The notes beneath the pieces are model-generated. The model saw only the letters and a list, made by a program, of their open reading frames with translations, was not told the origin of the DNA and ran no database searches. Of a DNA stretch of 64,000 nucleotides, positions 19,773 through 31,757 are shown in pieces. A program made the position numbers and the translations under genes. Origin of the DNA: Bacillus sp. SKDU12 (GTDB lineage Bacteria; Bacillota; Bacilli; Bacillales; Bacillaceae). How positions within the stretch are numbered: position 1 is the first letter of the stretch; each line of letters begins with the position of its first letter. The stretch covers positions 62,001 to 126,000 of the forward strand of contig NZ_MSRC01000006.1 in assembly GCF_010093085.1 (NCBI RefSeq), given 5' to 3'.

Positions 19773-20222
19773 ATGCTCGAGGTCAAAACCATTTCCCCAG
19801 AAGATACTTATGAAATCCGGCACCGTGTTCTGCGTCCCCATCAAACCATTGAACAATGCCAATATGAACAGGATGATGCGCCAGGCGCTTTTCATCTCGG
19901 CGCGTATTATGCAGGCACACTGATCAGCATCGCTTCTTTTTCTCCTCAACCTCAACCATTAGTAACGGCCGACTCCGCATATCAGCTGAGAGGCATGGCA
20001 ACACTTGAAGGATATCGTGATCAAAAAGCCGGAAGCAAGCTGATGAAATACGCAGAGCAAAAACTGGAAGATATGGGGATAGAGGCGGTCTGGTGCAATG
20101 CAAGACACCATGTCAAAGGCTACTACGAAAAGCTTGGCTGGGAAGAACGCGGCGAACCGTTTGAGATTCCCGGCATTGGCACACATATTGTCATGTGCAA
20201 AACGCTCGGAATAAGCAGGTGA
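19773..20222 (+). CDS. yitI: GNAT-family N-acetyltransferase
   Basis: This 149-residue protein is a single GNAT domain. The acetyl-CoA loop appears as QLRGMATLEGYRDQKAGSKL near 70-90, and the C-terminal KGYYEKLGW segment is typical. AAGGAGG precedes ATG 19773. It is the first gene of a pair with yitH, 5 bp apart. Substrate unknown. Confidence 0.87.
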   Translation: MLEVKTISPEDTYEIRHRVLRPHQTIEQCQYEQDDAPGAFHLGAYYAGTLISIASFSPQPQPLVTADSAYQLRGMATLEGYRDQKAGSKLMKYAEQKLEDMGIEAVWCNARHHVKGYYEKLGWEERGEPFEIPGIGTHIVMCKTLGISR

Positions 20223-20227
20223 TCTAA

Positions 20228-21079
20228 ATGCACGCAGCAGATGAGCTGATTGAACTTCAAGAAGAACATATCCCCGGCTTATTACGGCTTTGCAGACAAG
20301 CCGGATGGCCTGACTACGGCGAACGGGAGCTTCGGATGCTTGTACAGCAAAAGAGCGTTTTCGGCTATCAAAACAGCCAAGGGGACATCATCTCCTGTAT
20401 CGGTTTGTTTAGATACGGCCGACTCGCTTCTATCGGAATCGTTATCGTCGACAATAAGTACAAACGGCAGGGTTTAGGGCGGCGAATGGTGAACACGTGC
20501 ATCAGCAAAGCGGATAAGAACGCCTCCATCATGCTTTGTGCAACGAAGGAAGGTTTGCCCCTTTATGAAAAATCCGGTTTTCAAACAGCTGGCTCAGTCC
20601 GTAAATACAGCTGCCAACACTTCAAGCCGATGACAAAGAAGCATGACTTTGCGTTGACAGCCTTTACCGAATTGGATTTTCGGGAAGTTCTTGCAGCAGA
20701 TCAGGCCGCCTTTGGCGGAGACAGATCAACTCTTCTTCACTCGCTTATTTCCCAATCGGACGAAAGCGTGATGATTCGAAATAAAGAAGGCAAGTTGATC
20801 GGATACGGTTTATCTGCACAAACGCCGTGCAATCTGAAATTCGGCCCGATCGTTGCCCCATCCTCAGAAGCAGCAGCCCAATTAATCAACAGACTGGCCG
20901 CGGGGAAACAAGGACCGATGCGAATCGATGTGCCTGGTGACAGTGTGTCGCTGCATGCCCCCCTGAAAGCGATGGGCTTTCATTTAGACGATGAACCTCC
21001 GCTAATGCTTTACCCAAATAAAACATTTCCAGCTAGGAACGGACAATTATTCGCCTTGATTTCACAAGGGCTCGGCTAA
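20228..21079 (+). CDS. yitH: Tandem GNAT acetyltransferase
   Basis: This 283-residue protein has a complete GNAT domain (1-130; acetyl-CoA loop [13 protein letters not shown] near 77-89) followed by a second, diverged GNAT half (145-283) without a clear acetyl-CoA loop. This is the arrangement of the YitH/HolE acetyltransferase family. It starts 5 bp after yitI, so the pair is cotranscribed. Substrate unknown. Confidence 0.85.
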   Translation: MHAADELIELQEEHIPGLLRLCRQAGWPDYGERELRMLVQQKSVFGYQNSQGDIISCIGLFRYGRLASIGIVIVDNKYKRQGLGRRMVNTCISKADKNASIMLCATKEGLPLYEKSGFQTAGSVRKYSCQHFKPMTKKHDFALTAFTELDFREVLAADQAAFGGDRSTLLHSLISQSDESVMIRNKEGKLIGYGLSAQTPCNLKFGPIVAPSSEAAAQLINRLAAGKQGPMRIDVPGDSVSLHAPLKAMGFHLDDEPPLMLYPNKTFPARNGQLFALISQGLG

Positions 21080-21090
21080 CCCTTTATTTC

Positions 21091-21120
21091 CCGAACAGGA
21101 AGATTCTGTTCGGTTTTTTT
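21091..21120 (+). terminator. Terminator of yitI-yitH
   Basis: An 8-bp stem CCGAACAG / CTGTTCGG with a 7-nt loop and eight Ts, 11 bp after yitH. Confidence 0.88.
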
Positions 21121-21168
21121 TATGTTATCAAGGACATTCTAATCAGAAGAAAAGGAGTGTGCTTTGAG

Positions 21169-22437
21169 ATGGAATCAACAAAACAAAATAACGGAATGAC
21201 GATTGTGGCAATCGGTTCAATCCCTTTAATATTAACGCTTGGAAACTCGATGCTTATTCCGATTTTGCCAAAAATGAAATCTGAACTTCATTTATCCCAA
21301 TTTCAAGTCAGTCTCGTGATCACAGTATTTTCCTTGATTGCGGCATTTGCCATTCCAATTGTCGGTTATCTTGCTGACCGATTCTCAAGGAAAGTTATCA
21401 TTATCCCCTGCTTATTTTTATATGGTGTCGGCGGCTTGTTAGCAGGGTTTGCGGCAGGTTTTTTTGACAATGCATATCCTTGGGTGATGGCTGGACGGGC
21501 GCTTCAGGGAATCGGGGCAGCCGGAACCGGCCCGATTGCCATGGCGCTGGCGGGAGATCTGTTTAAAGGGGCCCAGGAAAGCAAGGTGCTCGGCCTCGTT
21601 GAAGCTTCAAACGGCATGGGGAAAGTGCTTTCTCCGATTATCGGCTCGCTTATCGCCCTGCTTGTCTGGTATGGCGCGTTTTTTGCCTTTCCGGTGTTTT
21701 GTATCATTGCGATCGTGCTGACGTGGGTATTTATTAAAGAAAAGAAAAAGGAAAAAGAACCCCCTCCGATCGGAAAATACGCAAAAGGGCTGTTAAGTGT
21801 TTTCAAACATGAAGGCAGATGGCTGTTCACCGCTTATTTAGCCGGTGCAACCTGTTTGTTTACTTTATTCGGTATTCTCTTTTTTCTTTCGGATATCCTT
21901 GAAAAAACATACGATACCGACGGCGTCAAAAAAGGCCTGATTTTGGCGATTCCGCTTTTGGTTATGTGTGTGACGTCTTATACAACCGGAAGCAAAATCG
22001 GGCAGAAGCAATCGTTAATGAAAAAACTGATTGTTCTTGGATTGGCGTTCATGACTGTGTCTTATGCGGCACTGTCATTCATTGAAAATCTTGTCCTTTT
22101 TATCAGTGTTCTCGTTCTGAGCAGCATTGGTTCAGGTCTTGTTCTTCCTTGTGTGAACAGCTTTATTACCGGGGCTGTCGGCAAAGAAAGACGGGGATTT
22201 GTGACGTCGCTGTACGGATCGGTTCGTTTCTTAGGGGTGGCAATCGGGCCTCCGATTTTCGGCCGCTTGATGGAATGGTCCAGACCCGGCATGTTTTTAA
22301 GCATCGCGGGTTTGACGCTTGTTGTCGGCATTCTCGTCATTCTGCTGATCCATGTGAAACAAAACAAAGAAGAAACAAACGAAAAAGAAGAACCGAAAAT
22401 GGCGGGAAATCGGCTTCAGCCTGCTGAGGAAAGGTAG
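21169..22437 (+). CDS. yitG: MFS efflux transporter (12-TM drug/H+ antiporter type)
   Basis: The 422-residue protein has twelve predicted membrane helices. Family motifs are visible: motif [13 protein letters not shown] after helix 2 and motif C-like [17 protein letters not shown] near 125-141. ATG 21169 follows AAAGGAG at 11 nt; GTG 21157 is the alternative but lies within the ribosome site. It is 8 bp before yitF. The substrate is unknown. Confidence 0.85.
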   Translation: MESTKQNNGMTIVAIGSIPLILTLGNSMLIPILPKMKSELHLSQFQVSLVITVFSLIAAFAIPIVGYLADRFSRKVIIIPCLFLYGVGGLLAGFAAGFFDNAYPWVMAGRALQGIGAAGTGPIAMALAGDLFKGAQESKVLGLVEASNGMGKVLSPIIGSLIALLVWYGAFFAFPVFCIIAIVLTWVFIKEKKKEKEPPPIGKYAKGLLSVFKHEGRWLFTAYLAGATCLFTLFGILFFLSDILEKTYDTDGVKKGLILAIPLLVMCVTSYTTGSKIGQKQSLMKKLIVLGLAFMTVSYAALSFIENLVLFISVLVLSSIGSGLVLPCVNSFITGAVGKERRGFVTSLYGSVRFLGVAIGPPIFGRLMEWSRPGMFLSIAGLTLVVGILVILLIHVKQNKEETNEKEEPKMAGNRLQPAEER

Positions 22438-22445
22438 CTTTCAGT

Positions 22446-24286
<1,841 letters not shown>

Positions 24287-24294
24287 TAGGCAGA

Positions 24295-24316
24295 GGCTCT
24301 CTTTACGGCGAGAGCC
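24295..24316 (-). terminator. Probable terminator between yitE and yitD
   Basis: A 7-bp stem GGCTCTC / GAGAGCC with an 8-nt loop lies between convergent genes. The T-rich side is imperfect and falls on the minus strand (ATTATTTTTT), so it would mostly end yitCD transcripts. Confidence 0.45.
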
Positions 24317-24330
24317 CCGCAGCCGCAGTT

Positions 24331-25089
24331 TTACAAATAAAAAGTATCAGATCGCAGCCCTAAACGCAGCGTCTCCAATGCGATCGCATCATGAAATGGG
24401 ATATTGGCCAGATTCACATTCGGCCCAACCCTTTGAATAAATCCTTGCTGGAGCGTTTTATTCGGCGCTTCAAATATCAGCCTGGTGATATCAATATCTG
24501 AGGAAATGATGTCATCGACAATTTGAAACCGGACATCGCCGTTGCTGGAACAGATCCCTCCTGTCCCGCTTTCCCTTGCCTCCGTCATCACTTTTTCCGC
24601 GCCCGCTTCCATATCCTCAACGATATACTCAAGCCATTCCTCAGAGCTTTGCCGGCTTGATAATTCCGCATCCTTGCTGCCCACCTCGCTGAGCACAAGA
24701 AATTCATCGGAAAAATCGGCAATGTAAGCCGCTTTCTCTTTATTTGTCATCGGAAGCGTACCATTTGAAATCTCAATATATTCACAGCCGAAATAGGTGC
24801 AGTACCGATGAAATTCATTCACTTTTTTCTGGCTTACATACTTCTCAAACAATGTGCCTCCAAAGAAATATTTAATGTCATGCTCTTTCAGCGCGCTGAT
24901 TTTTGTTTCAAGTTCTTTCGTAAGTAATGATGTGCCCCAGCCAAATTTCACAAAATCAATATAGTCGGATGCTCCAGCTATCACATCCTTGAAAAATTGC
25001 AAGGGGTAGCCGTTATCAATTAAAATGGTTTGACCGGCTTCTCTCGGTTTGCTTGTTCTCACTGGCAATTCTAGTGAAAAATCATTCAT
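24331..25089 (-). CDS. yitD: Phosphosulfolactate synthase (ComA family)
   Basis: The 252-residue TIM-barrel protein is a ComA homologue: IDFVKFGWGTSLL near 42-54, FFGGTLFEKYV near 75 and YIEISNGTLPM near 100 are typical. It adds sulfite to phosphoenolpyruvate to form 2-phospho-3-sulfolactate. Bacillus lacks coenzyme M, so the product here should feed 3-sulfolactate, a known component of B. subtilis spores. The ATG overlaps the yitC stop as ATGA. Confidence 0.88.
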   Translation of the reverse strand: MNDFSLELPVRTSKPREAGQTILIDNGYPLQFFKDVIAGASDYIDFVKFGWGTSLLTKELETKISALKEHDIKYFFGGTLFEKYVSQKKVNEFHRYCTYFGCEYIEISNGTLPMTNKEKAAYIADFSDEFLVLSEVGSKDAELSSRQSSEEWLEYIVEDMEAGAEKVMTEARESGTGGICSSNGDVRFQIVDDIISSDIDITRLIFEAPNKTLQQGFIQRVGPNVNLANIPFHDAIALETLRLGLRSDTFYL

Positions 25090-25772
25090 ATTCTGACCCT
25101 CTCAATCGTTGGAACTTCTCTGTCTTGTTTCACTTTCATCACAAAATCGCCCGGCAATTCTTTTGTACAGTATGATATGTCTTCCGGATCAAATAATGGC
25201 TGGCTGCGATCAAAAAATTTCTCCGCAACAGAAGAGCGTTTAATTCTTTCAATCGCCTCCGCGGCCGTTACCTCATTCGTCCCTTCAATAATGGCTTTCA
25301 TATACTCCGCGCACGCAGCGTCATCATCGCCTGACGGATGGGAAGCAACAATGTTTATGACACAATCCGCTGCTGCAAGTGTTTTCACATGCTCTGCCGT
25401 TGTTTTGGCGTTGGAAAATCCAGTTACGAACAAATGCTTAGCATTCAGGGCCCCTAACGCTGCTGTAACACCGTTTGTTGTTTTCTGAATCAGGCGCTTA
25501 CCCGCCATGTCTTGCACTGCCATGCGTTTTGGAGAATTATCTACATCAAATCCGCTGATACCGACCCCCTTCTCTTCTCCCGTCAACACGTAATCCCGAT
25601 ATGTTTCTTTCAGCGCAAAGGCTTCCTCTCTTGTTCCGGCTAACAAAATCTCTTTTGCCCCGCCGATAAACGCATAGTGGGCGACCGTAAAGGCTCTGAT
25701 GACATCAATGACGATATTAATATCCGCCGGGGCAAGCAAATGATGATGCCCCTGATAAATGGTAATCGGCAT
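25086..25772 (-). CDS. yitC: 2-phosphosulfolactate phosphatase (ComB family)
   Basis: The 228-residue protein is a ComB homologue: VIDVIRAFTVAHYAF near 20-34, LTGEEKGVGISGFDVDNSP near 68 and QKTTNGVTAAL near 104 are family blocks. It removes phosphate from 2-phosphosulfolactate, yielding sulfolactate. ATG 25772 follows AAGGAGAG; a longer frame to 25820 has no ribosome site. It is coupled to yitD and divergent from the sulfate-activation genes. Confidence 0.88.
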   Translation of the reverse strand: MPITIYQGHHHLLAPADINIVIDVIRAFTVAHYAFIGGAKEILLAGTREEAFALKETYRDYVLTGEEKGVGISGFDVDNSPKRMAVQDMAGKRLIQKTTNGVTAALGALNAKHLFVTGFSNAKTTAEHVKTLAAADCVINIVASHPSGDDDAACAEYMKAIIEGTNEVTAAEAIERIKRSSVAEKFFDRSQPLFDPEDISYCTKELPGDFVMKVKQDREVPTIERVRI

Positions 25773-25960
25773 ACGATCTCTCCTTGGGCATAAAACCATT
25801 TTGCTTAAAAGCATATTCATCTAGTTTCTTAATGGTTCCGCCCTCATGTTAGACGGGCGCCGCACCCAAAAACCGTGAACCTTTATGTAAAAAGTGAATA
25901 GTCTGCCTATAACTCGATCAATAGATAAAAAAACAGACAGATGCAAACGGAGGGAAAAGG

Positions 25961-26674
25961 TTGAACGAACAAATCATCACCTATGGCACATGGAACGATA
26001 CACTGTCTAGACAGATAGCAGATCAATTGATCGATGAGCTTGATGTGTTGAAATGGGCTTACCGAACGTACGGGGAAACGATTGTGTACGCGTGCAGCTT
26101 TGGCGCAGAAGGAATGGTGCTTCTCGACCTTATATCCAAAATCAACAAAAACGCGCACATCATCTTTTTGGATACAGGGCTGCATTTTCAGGAAACGTAT
26201 GAGCTCATCGAGACCGTCAAAGAGCGATACCCGAGCTTGACAATCCAGCTGCTTGAACCTGAGCTAAGCTTAAAAGAACAGGAGACGCAATACGGCAGAG
26301 AGCTGTGGAAGCATAACCCGAATCTATGCTGCCAATTGCGAAAAATCGTGCCGCTCAAAAAACACCTGTCCGGCATGACAGCTTGGATTTCAGGGCTGCG
26401 CCGCGAGCAATCGCCTACAAGAAAGCATATTCAATACGTGAATTTGGATCAGAAATTTAAGCTCATTAAGATTTGTCCGCTTATCCACTGGACTTGGAAA
26501 GACGTTTGGACCTACATCCGCCTTCACAATTTGCCTTATAACAAACTGCACGATCAATATTACCCGAGCATAGGCTGTGAAATGTGTACACTGCCTTCCT
26601 CGGACCCGAACGATGAGAGGGCGGGGAGATGGGCCGGACGAGAGAAAACAGAATGCGGCCTGCATCAAGAATAA
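25961..26674 (+). CDS. yitB: APS/PAPS reductase with [4Fe-4S] cysteines
   Basis: The 237-residue CysH-family protein has the PP-loop-like [14 protein letters not shown] (44-57), Cys123-Cys124 and Cys206-x2-Cys209 as iron-sulfur ligands, and the catalytic Cys232 in ECGLH. This cysteine pattern is that of assimilatory adenylylsulfate reductases, which can also use PAPS. It releases sulfite. TTG 25961 is 7 nt after GGAGG. It is first in yitB-yitA-yisZ and duplicates the main cysH pathway of Bacillus. Confidence 0.92.
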   Translation: MNEQIITYGTWNDTLSRQIADQLIDELDVLKWAYRTYGETIVYACSFGAEGMVLLDLISKINKNAHIIFLDTGLHFQETYELIETVKERYPSLTIQLLEPELSLKEQETQYGRELWKHNPNLCCQLRKIVPLKKHLSGMTAWISGLRREQSPTRKHIQYVNLDQKFKLIKICPLIHWTWKDVWTYIRLHNLPYNKLHDQYYPSIGCEMCTLPSSDPNDERAGRWAGREKTECGLHQE

Positions 26675-26739
26675 TGTCGTTGTTTTAAAGATTTCAGCGA
26701 AGCACAGACAAGAAAAAGCAAAAATGGAGGTTGAACGCG

Positions 26740-27909
26740 TTGAATGGAAACGAACCCCATGGAGGTGTGTTAATCAACCGCTATGATCCCGCGTGCCATT
26801 TTGAAGGGTGTATGTGCGAAGCGGAGTTGGATCAGCTTGCACTGAGCGACCTGGAGCTGATCGCGATCGGCGGCTACAGCCCATTAACTGGTTTTTTGGG
26901 AGAAAAAGATTATCATTCTGTTGTGAAAGAAATGAGGCTGGCAAACGGCTTGCCGTGGAGCCTGCCGATTACATTGCCTGTCGCGGAAGAAACAGCAAAA
27001 CAGCTGTCTGCCGGTGACCGCGTCAAGCTTGTGAAAGATGGCGCCACCTATGGCATGATCACTGTCACTGATATATACCGGCCCAATAAAGCACATGAAG
27101 CACTGTCCGTCTTTAAAACTAGCGATCCTGCCCACCCAGGCGTAAAAAAACTTTTGGCGCGCCCGGATTATTATATCGGAGGGCCTATCACGGTCAGCCG
27201 CCTGCCTGACAAACCCTTCGAACAGTTTTACGCAGCACCCGCACAAACACGAGCGGCCTTTAAAGAGCTCGGCTGGCAAACGATTGTCGGTTTTCAAACT
27301 AGAAACCCTGTTCACAGAGCACATGAATATATTCAAAAAACAGCGTTAGAAACGGTCGACGGTCTGCTGCTTCACCCGCTTGTCGGAGAAACGAAGTCAG
27401 ACGATATCCCAAGTGATATCAGAATGGAGAGCTATCAGGTTTTGCTTGATCACTATTATCCAAAGAAACGTGTCATGCTGTCGGTCTTCCCTGCCGCCAT
27501 GCGGTATGCAGGGCCGAGGGAAGCGATTTTCCATGCGCTCGTCCGCAAAAATTACGGCTGCACCCATTTTATTGTAGGTCGTGATCACGCGGGTGTCGGC
27601 AGTTATTACGGAACGTATGATGCACAGCATATTTTTCAATCATTTACAGATGAGGAGCTCGGCATAAAGCCGCTGTTTTTCGAGCATAGCTTTTACTGCC
27701 GGAAATGCGGAAACATGGCCACCTCGAAAACATGTCCGCATAGCCAAAGAGACCACATCCACTTATCAGGCACAAAAGTAAGAGAGCTCCTCCGCCACGG
27801 CAAAAAACCGCCTAAAGAATTCAGCCGGCCTGAGGTCGCAAACGTACTGATCAAGGGCCTTCAACAGCAGCCCGTTGCCATTCGGCAAAACAGCGGGGGA
27901 TGGCAATGA
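26740..27909 (+). CDS. yitA: Sulfate adenylyltransferase (ATP sulfurylase)
   Basis: The start is TTG 26740, 9 nt after ATGGAGG, giving 389 residues. Catalytic motifs are [13 protein letters not shown] and [13 protein letters not shown] zinc-type cluster [15 protein letters not shown] lies near the C-terminus, as in thermophile and Bacillus ATP sulfurylases. It forms APS from sulfate and ATP. It overlaps yisZ by 4 bp and follows yitB by 65 bp. Confidence 0.93.
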   Translation: MNGNEPHGGVLINRYDPACHFEGCMCEAELDQLALSDLELIAIGGYSPLTGFLGEKDYHSVVKEMRLANGLPWSLPITLPVAEETAKQLSAGDRVKLVKDGATYGMITVTDIYRPNKAHEALSVFKTSDPAHPGVKKLLARPDYYIGGPITVSRLPDKPFEQFYAAPAQTRAAFKELGWQTIVGFQTRNPVHRAHEYIQKTALETVDGLLLHPLVGETKSDDIPSDIRMESYQVLLDHYYPKKRVMLSVFPAAMRYAGPREAIFHALVRKNYGCTHFIVGRDHAGVGSYYGTYDAQHIFQSFTDEELGIKPLFFEHSFYCRKCGNMATSKTCPHSQRDHIHLSGTKVRELLRHGKKPPKEFSRPEVANVLIKGLQQQPVAIRQNSGGWQ

Positions 27910-28505
27910 CACACAATCCAAATATTATTTGGCATCCCGCTGCCATCTCGAAGTCTGACAGACAATCCTTAAACGGGCACAAAAGCTGCGCTCTCTGGTT
28001 TACCGGATTGTCCGGCTCAGGAAAATCCGTGCTGGCCAATGCTGTTGATGAAAAGCTGTACCGCATGGGCGTTCAGAGCTATGTGCTCGACGGTGACAAT
28101 ATCCGCCACGGCTTAAACAAAGATCTTGGTTTTCAGACTGAAGACAGGGTTGAAAACATCCGCCGGATCGGAGAAGCAGCAAAGCTGTTTGTTGACAGCG
28201 GACAAATGATTTTAACAGCTTTTATCTCACCATTCAGAGAGGATCGAGACATGGTCAGAGCGCTCTTTTCTGAAGAGGAATTCTTCGAAATTTATGTGAA
28301 GTGCCCGCTGCATGTGTGTGAACAGCGCGATCCGAAAGGACTTTACCAAAAAGCGCGGAACGGAGAGATCAAACATTTCACCGGGATTGATTCTCCATAT
28401 GAAGCGCCGCTTTCTCCCGAGTTCATCATTGAAACAGATCGAACCTCTATTTCCGAGGGCGCTGATTTGATTATTACAGAACTGCGGAACAAAGGAATTA
28501 TATAA
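27906..28505 (+). CDS. yisZ: Adenylylsulfate kinase
   Basis: The 199-residue kinase has P-loop GLSGSGKS (34-41), the APS-binding [15 protein letters not shown], and [13 protein letters not shown] with the phosphoryl-accepting serine region. It converts APS to PAPS. ATG 27906 overlaps the yitA stop as ATGA. An upstream in-frame ATG at 27900 is too close to the ribosome site. It ends at a hairpin shared with yisY. Confidence 0.93.
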   Translation: MTHNPNIIWHPAAISKSDRQSLNGHKSCALWFTGLSGSGKSVLANAVDEKLYRMGVQSYVLDGDNIRHGLNKDLGFQTEDRVENIRRIGEAAKLFVDSGQMILTAFISPFREDRDMVRALFSEEEFFEIYVKCPLHVCEQRDPKGLYQKARNGEIKHFTGIDSPYEAPLSPEFIIETDRTSISEGADLIITELRNKGII

Positions 28506-28530
28506 AAACCCGATCAATGTCGGGTTTTTT
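28505..28530 (+). terminator. Bidirectional terminator between yisZ and yisY
   Basis: A 9-bp stem AAAACCCGA / TCGGGTTTT with a short loop and flanking A/T tracts between convergent genes. Confidence 0.85.
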
Positions 28531-28531
28531 C

Positions 28532-29338
28532 TTATGATCCTGCAAACTGCGCTATCAAATGGTTGATCTTCTCCTTTTCTTCATAAAAAGCTCCGTGCCC
28601 GCTGCCTATAAACGGAACCAATTCTGAGTGCTTGATGCCGCGCCTTAATTCTTTCGCAAAATCAAATGGCGCTATTTTATCCTTTCTTCCGTGCAAAATC
28701 AGTGTCGGCACCTTGATTGAGACAAGATCTTTTCTAAGATCCTCGTCTCTTAATGCAATGCCGGAGTGAATCGTCCCGTAGGAGGAAGCTTCCAGCATCA
28801 AAGTGAAAAACCACAGCCTGAGCTCAGGTGATACTTTTTTCTCAAAAAACTGCGTGCCTAAATCAGCCAGTGTTTTTGGCCGATCTGTTTTGAATTGTTC
28901 GATCATATCGTCAATATCCTGCTTCCTCATGCCGTACGGATAACCGGGGCGTTTGGTAAATGCGGGCGCTGCGGCAGACAGTAAAATCAGCTTATGAATA
29001 TCAGCCGCCTCATGCCTTGTCATATAACGGATGGCAATGGCGCCGCCCATCGAAAATCCTGCAAGTACCGCATTTTCAAGCTGGAGTGTATAAATGACTG
29101 CTTTCACATCGTCGGCCATCGTATCGTAATCATAGCCTTCCCACGGGCGGTCAGATTGCCCATACCCTCGTAAATCAATGCCGATAAAACGGAAGCCTCT
29201 TTTCGGAAGCTCATTCATTTGATATTCAAACATCTTATGATTCAACGGCCACCCGTGCAAAAAGATAATCGGCCTGCCATGTCCAATATCCTCTACAAAC
29301 AGTTTCACATGCTCCTCGGTTTTGACGTAATGCCCCAT
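28532..29338 (-). CDS. yisY: Alpha/beta hydrolase of the haloperoxidase/esterase group
   Basis: The 268-residue protein has oxyanion motif FLHGWPLNHKMF, nucleophile serine in AGFSMGGA near 95, acid in LHGRKDKI, and His in GSGHGAFYE. These are the marks of cofactor-free haloperoxidase-like hydrolases. AGGAGG lies 9 nt before ATG 29338. Substrate unknown. It is convergent with yisZ. Confidence 0.88.
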   Translation of the reverse strand: MGHYVKTEEHVKLFVEDIGHGRPIIFLHGWPLNHKMFEYQMNELPKRGFRFIGIDLRGYGQSDRPWEGYDYDTMADDVKAVIYTLQLENAVLAGFSMGGAIAIRYMTRHEAADIHKLILLSAAAPAFTKRPGYPYGMRKQDIDDMIEQFKTDRPKTLADLGTQFFEKKVSPELRLWFFTLMLEASSYGTIHSGIALRDEDLRKDLVSIKVPTLILHGRKDKIAPFDFAKELRRGIKHSELVPFIGSGHGAFYEEKEKINHLIAQFAGS

Positions 29339-29542
29339 TCCCTCATTCCTCCTGTTCCCTTTTCATTCCCGGGTTGTCAGCGCCTTGACGTATAGGAATC
29401 TTTCCATTTATGCTTACAAAACGAGCGGGCTTCTGCCGCATGAAAAAGCTCTTCACGATTTACTATATGTATCAATTTCCATAACGATCTATTAAATTGA
29501 TCCCGAAGGCTTCTCGTGTTCGGGCGGCAAAGGATGTCATTC

Positions 29543-30181
29543 ATGAAAAAAATAGTGATTCAAAAACCGCACATACCGGAAAACCTGCAAACCGCTGATT
29601 TTCATGAAACCGCGGCGCAGAATGATGTGGTCAGCATGCATTTGTTTGAAGATTGTACAATTTGCGGCGAAAATATCGAAAGACTTTGTGTAGAAAAAAC
29701 GGTATTCAGAAATGTCGTGTTTATCGATGTGTCTTTTCGGCATATTGAACTGACTGATGTGCTCTTTGAAAAATGTGATTTGTCAAACGCAGATTTCAGC
29801 GGGGCTGTCATTCACAGAACTTCACTGAAGCAATCAAAAATGGTTGGAATAAATGTGGCAGAATCAACGCTCCGGAATGTTTCATTCGAAGAGTGCCACG
29901 GACATTTCAGTTCATTTTCATACGCAAATATGAGACAAGTTCGATTTGATCATTGTGCCCTTATGCAAAGCGAGTGCAGCAATATGGCGCTCCAGCACAC
30001 ACACTTTGACGGGTGCGAACTGGAAGGCGCAAGCTTTGCCGGTACGTCCCTTCAAAATATGGACATCAGCACGTGCCGCTTTGAACAGCTTCATGTCTCC
30101 CTCGACAAATTGAAAGGCTGCAAAATCGCGCCGGAGCATACAATTGCTTTCGCCAGAGCGCTGGGAGCCGTCATTGTATAA
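29543..30181 (+). CDS. yisX: Pentapeptide-repeat protein
   Basis: The 212-residue protein is mostly pentapeptide repeats of the A(D/N)LXX type, such as CDLSNADFSGAVIHRTSLKQ and NVSFEECHGHFSSFSYANM, which form a right-handed quadrilateral helix. The fold resembles the DNA-mimicking McbG/Qnr proteins that protect DNA gyrase; gyrase action here is unproven. ATG 29543 follows AAAGGATG. It converges with yisV with only 7 bp between stops. Confidence 0.87.
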   Translation: MKKIVIQKPHIPENLQTADFHETAAQNDVVSMHLFEDCTICGENIERLCVEKTVFRNVVFIDVSFRHIELTDVLFEKCDLSNADFSGAVIHRTSLKQSKMVGINVAESTLRNVSFEECHGHFSSFSYANMRQVRFDHCALMQSECSNMALQHTHFDGCELEGASFAGTSLQNMDISTCRFEQLHVSLDKLKGCKIAPEHTIAFARALGAVIV

Positions 30182-30188
30182 CAAATGC

Positions 30189-31634
30189 TTAGGACATCAA
30201 GCGGCGTGCTGTCTCGGCTGCCGCTTTAATGCCAGTTTCCAAATCGCCAAGAGATGCATAGGAATATGAGAGCCTAATGCTGTTTCGGTCTTCACTGTCA
30301 TAAATGGAACCGGGATTCACAAGCACCTGCCGTTTCAGCAATTCATAAAAGAAACGGCTGACAGGCAAGGTTTTATGAAATGTCACCCAAATATAAAAGC
30401 CGCCGGCGGGAATCCGCCACGAGGCGATGTCACCCGCATACCGCTCGAGAAAATGAACGGCGGCGTCTCTCCTTTGTTTGAGCACCCGGCGTACCCAAGT
30501 CAGATGCTCTTCATAATACCCCTGTGACAGCCACTCAGCAGCCGCCCACTGGGACAGGCCGCTTGATCCGTAGTCTGTCTGCATTTTAATATCCGCCAGC
30601 CTTTCTATAACCGGCTCCGGACCGGCAAGCCAGCCGATTCGCAGGCCTGGGCTGACCGTTTTTGAAAACGTACCCAGATACAGAATATTGCCCTCATGAT
30701 CCATTGCTTTCAACGGCTGCGGCGGTTTTTCTTCAAACCATAAATCACCGTACGCATCATCCTCAATGATGGGCAGCTGCTCTTTTTTTGACAGGCTGAT
30801 GATCTCTTTCCTTCGCCGCTCTGACATAACGGTGCCTGTCGGATTATGAAACGACGGATTCGTGTAAAGCAGCTGTCCTCCGTATTGTTTTCGGTAAGAA
30901 GAAACAAGCCCCGCCTTCATTCCTTCTTCATCCATCGGCAAGCCGCGAAGCCGCATACCCGCTGATTGAAACACATACAAAGATTGAAGATAAGAAGGTT
31001 TTTCAGTCAAAATGACAGATCCTCGTTTTAAAAGTCCGATTGAGATGAGCTGCAGCGCCTGAAGTGCACCGGACACAATTAAAATCGATGACGGTGATAC
31101 ATGGATCTGCTTGCCTTTTAAATGGTCCGCCACCGCCTCCCTCAGCTTAAGATTTCCTTTCGGCTGCTCATATCCTAAAGACAGGTCGGGCAGATTGATC
31201 TGCTGAAACATTCGGCGTATTTTTCCAGCAGGCAGCAGATCCGGTGAAAGCTCTCCTGTGCCTAATCTGATGATATCCGCTCTTGGTTCGTTTTGATTAA
31301 TCGCTTGAATGATTGAAGAATTAGGGTGATGAATGCCTGAATGGACGTAATCGCTCCAATCGAGGGGAGGCTCAGCTGCCAGCATGCTCCACGTACTGTT
31401 TACAACCTTCGTGCCGCCTCCTCTTCTCCCCTCTAACAGACCTTGAGACGTGAGTTCATCAATAGCTGCTGTCACTGTGCTGCGGTTGACTCGAAAGATA
31501 TCGGCCAGCGTTCTCTGTGAAGGGATTTTCGTCCCCACAGCCCACTCTCCGTGAAGGATTTTGTCTTTTATGTATTGTTCAATCTGCCGATGGAGCGGAA
31601 CATCCGACCTTCGGCTTGGCTGCCATTGCGACAT
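30189..31634 (-). CDS. yisV: MocR-type PLP-dependent GntR regulator
   Basis: The 481-residue protein joins an N-terminal GntR winged helix (PSQRTLADIFRVNRSTVTAAI near 40-60) to an aminotransferase fold I domain. The Schiff-base lysine lies in GTFSKTVSPGLRIGW. MocR regulators sense amino acids or PLP precursors. ATG 31634 is 7 nt after the AGGGGG site. It is divergent from yisU, a LysE-type exporter, the arrangement of a local regulator and target; an inverted repeat covers its promoter. Confidence 0.88.
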   Translation of the reverse strand: MSQWQPSRRSDVPLHRQIEQYIKDKILHGEWAVGTKIPSQRTLADIFRVNRSTVTAAIDELTSQGLLEGRRGGGTKVVNSTWSMLAAEPPLDWSDYVHSGIHHPNSSIIQAINQNEPRADIIRLGTGELSPDLLPAGKIRRMFQQINLPDLSLGYEQPKGNLKLREAVADHLKGKQIHVSPSSILIVSGALQALQLISIGLLKRGSVILTEKPSYLQSLYVFQSAGMRLRGLPMDEEGMKAGLVSSYRKQYGGQLLYTNPSFHNPTGTVMSERRRKEIISLSKKEQLPIIEDDAYGDLWFEEKPPQPLKAMDHEGNILYLGTFSKTVSPGLRIGWLAGPEPVIERLADIKMQTDYGSSGLSQWAAAEWLSQGYYEEHLTWVRRVLKQRRDAAVHFLERYAGDIASWRIPAGGFYIWVTFHKTLPVSRFFYELLKRQVLVNPGSIYDSEDRNSIRLSYSYASLGDLETGIKAAAETARRLMS

Positions 31635-31655
31635 TGTCATGCCCCCTTTTTTCCC

Positions 31656-31684
31656 ATTATACATTTGGCTGGGTCTAACCCCAA
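31656..31684 (-). promoter_or_regulatory. Sigma-A promoter of yisV
   Basis: On the minus strand TTGGGG (31684-31679) and TATAAT (31661-31656) are 17 bp apart, 22 bp before the yisV start. Confidence 0.65.
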
Positions 31685-31691
31685 CCAAATG
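31662..31691. promoter_or_regulatory. Inverted repeat, candidate YisV operator
   Basis: CATTTGG (31662-31668) and CCAAATG (31685-31691) form a 7-bp inverted repeat spaced by 16 bp. It spans the -35 and spacer of the yisV promoter between the divergent yisV and yisU genes, fitting autorepression and yisU control. Confidence 0.5.
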
Positions 31692-31757
31692 GCTGGAGAC
31701 TTAGGAAATAATCTCCCTTATGATTGAAAAAACAGATGTGAAGGGAGTTTTTTCAGC

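Noticed and set aside
25773-25960. Sigma-G promoters for yitC and yitB
   Set aside because: GAATA-type -35 elements exist on both strands, but I could not find a convincing -10 at the right spacing.
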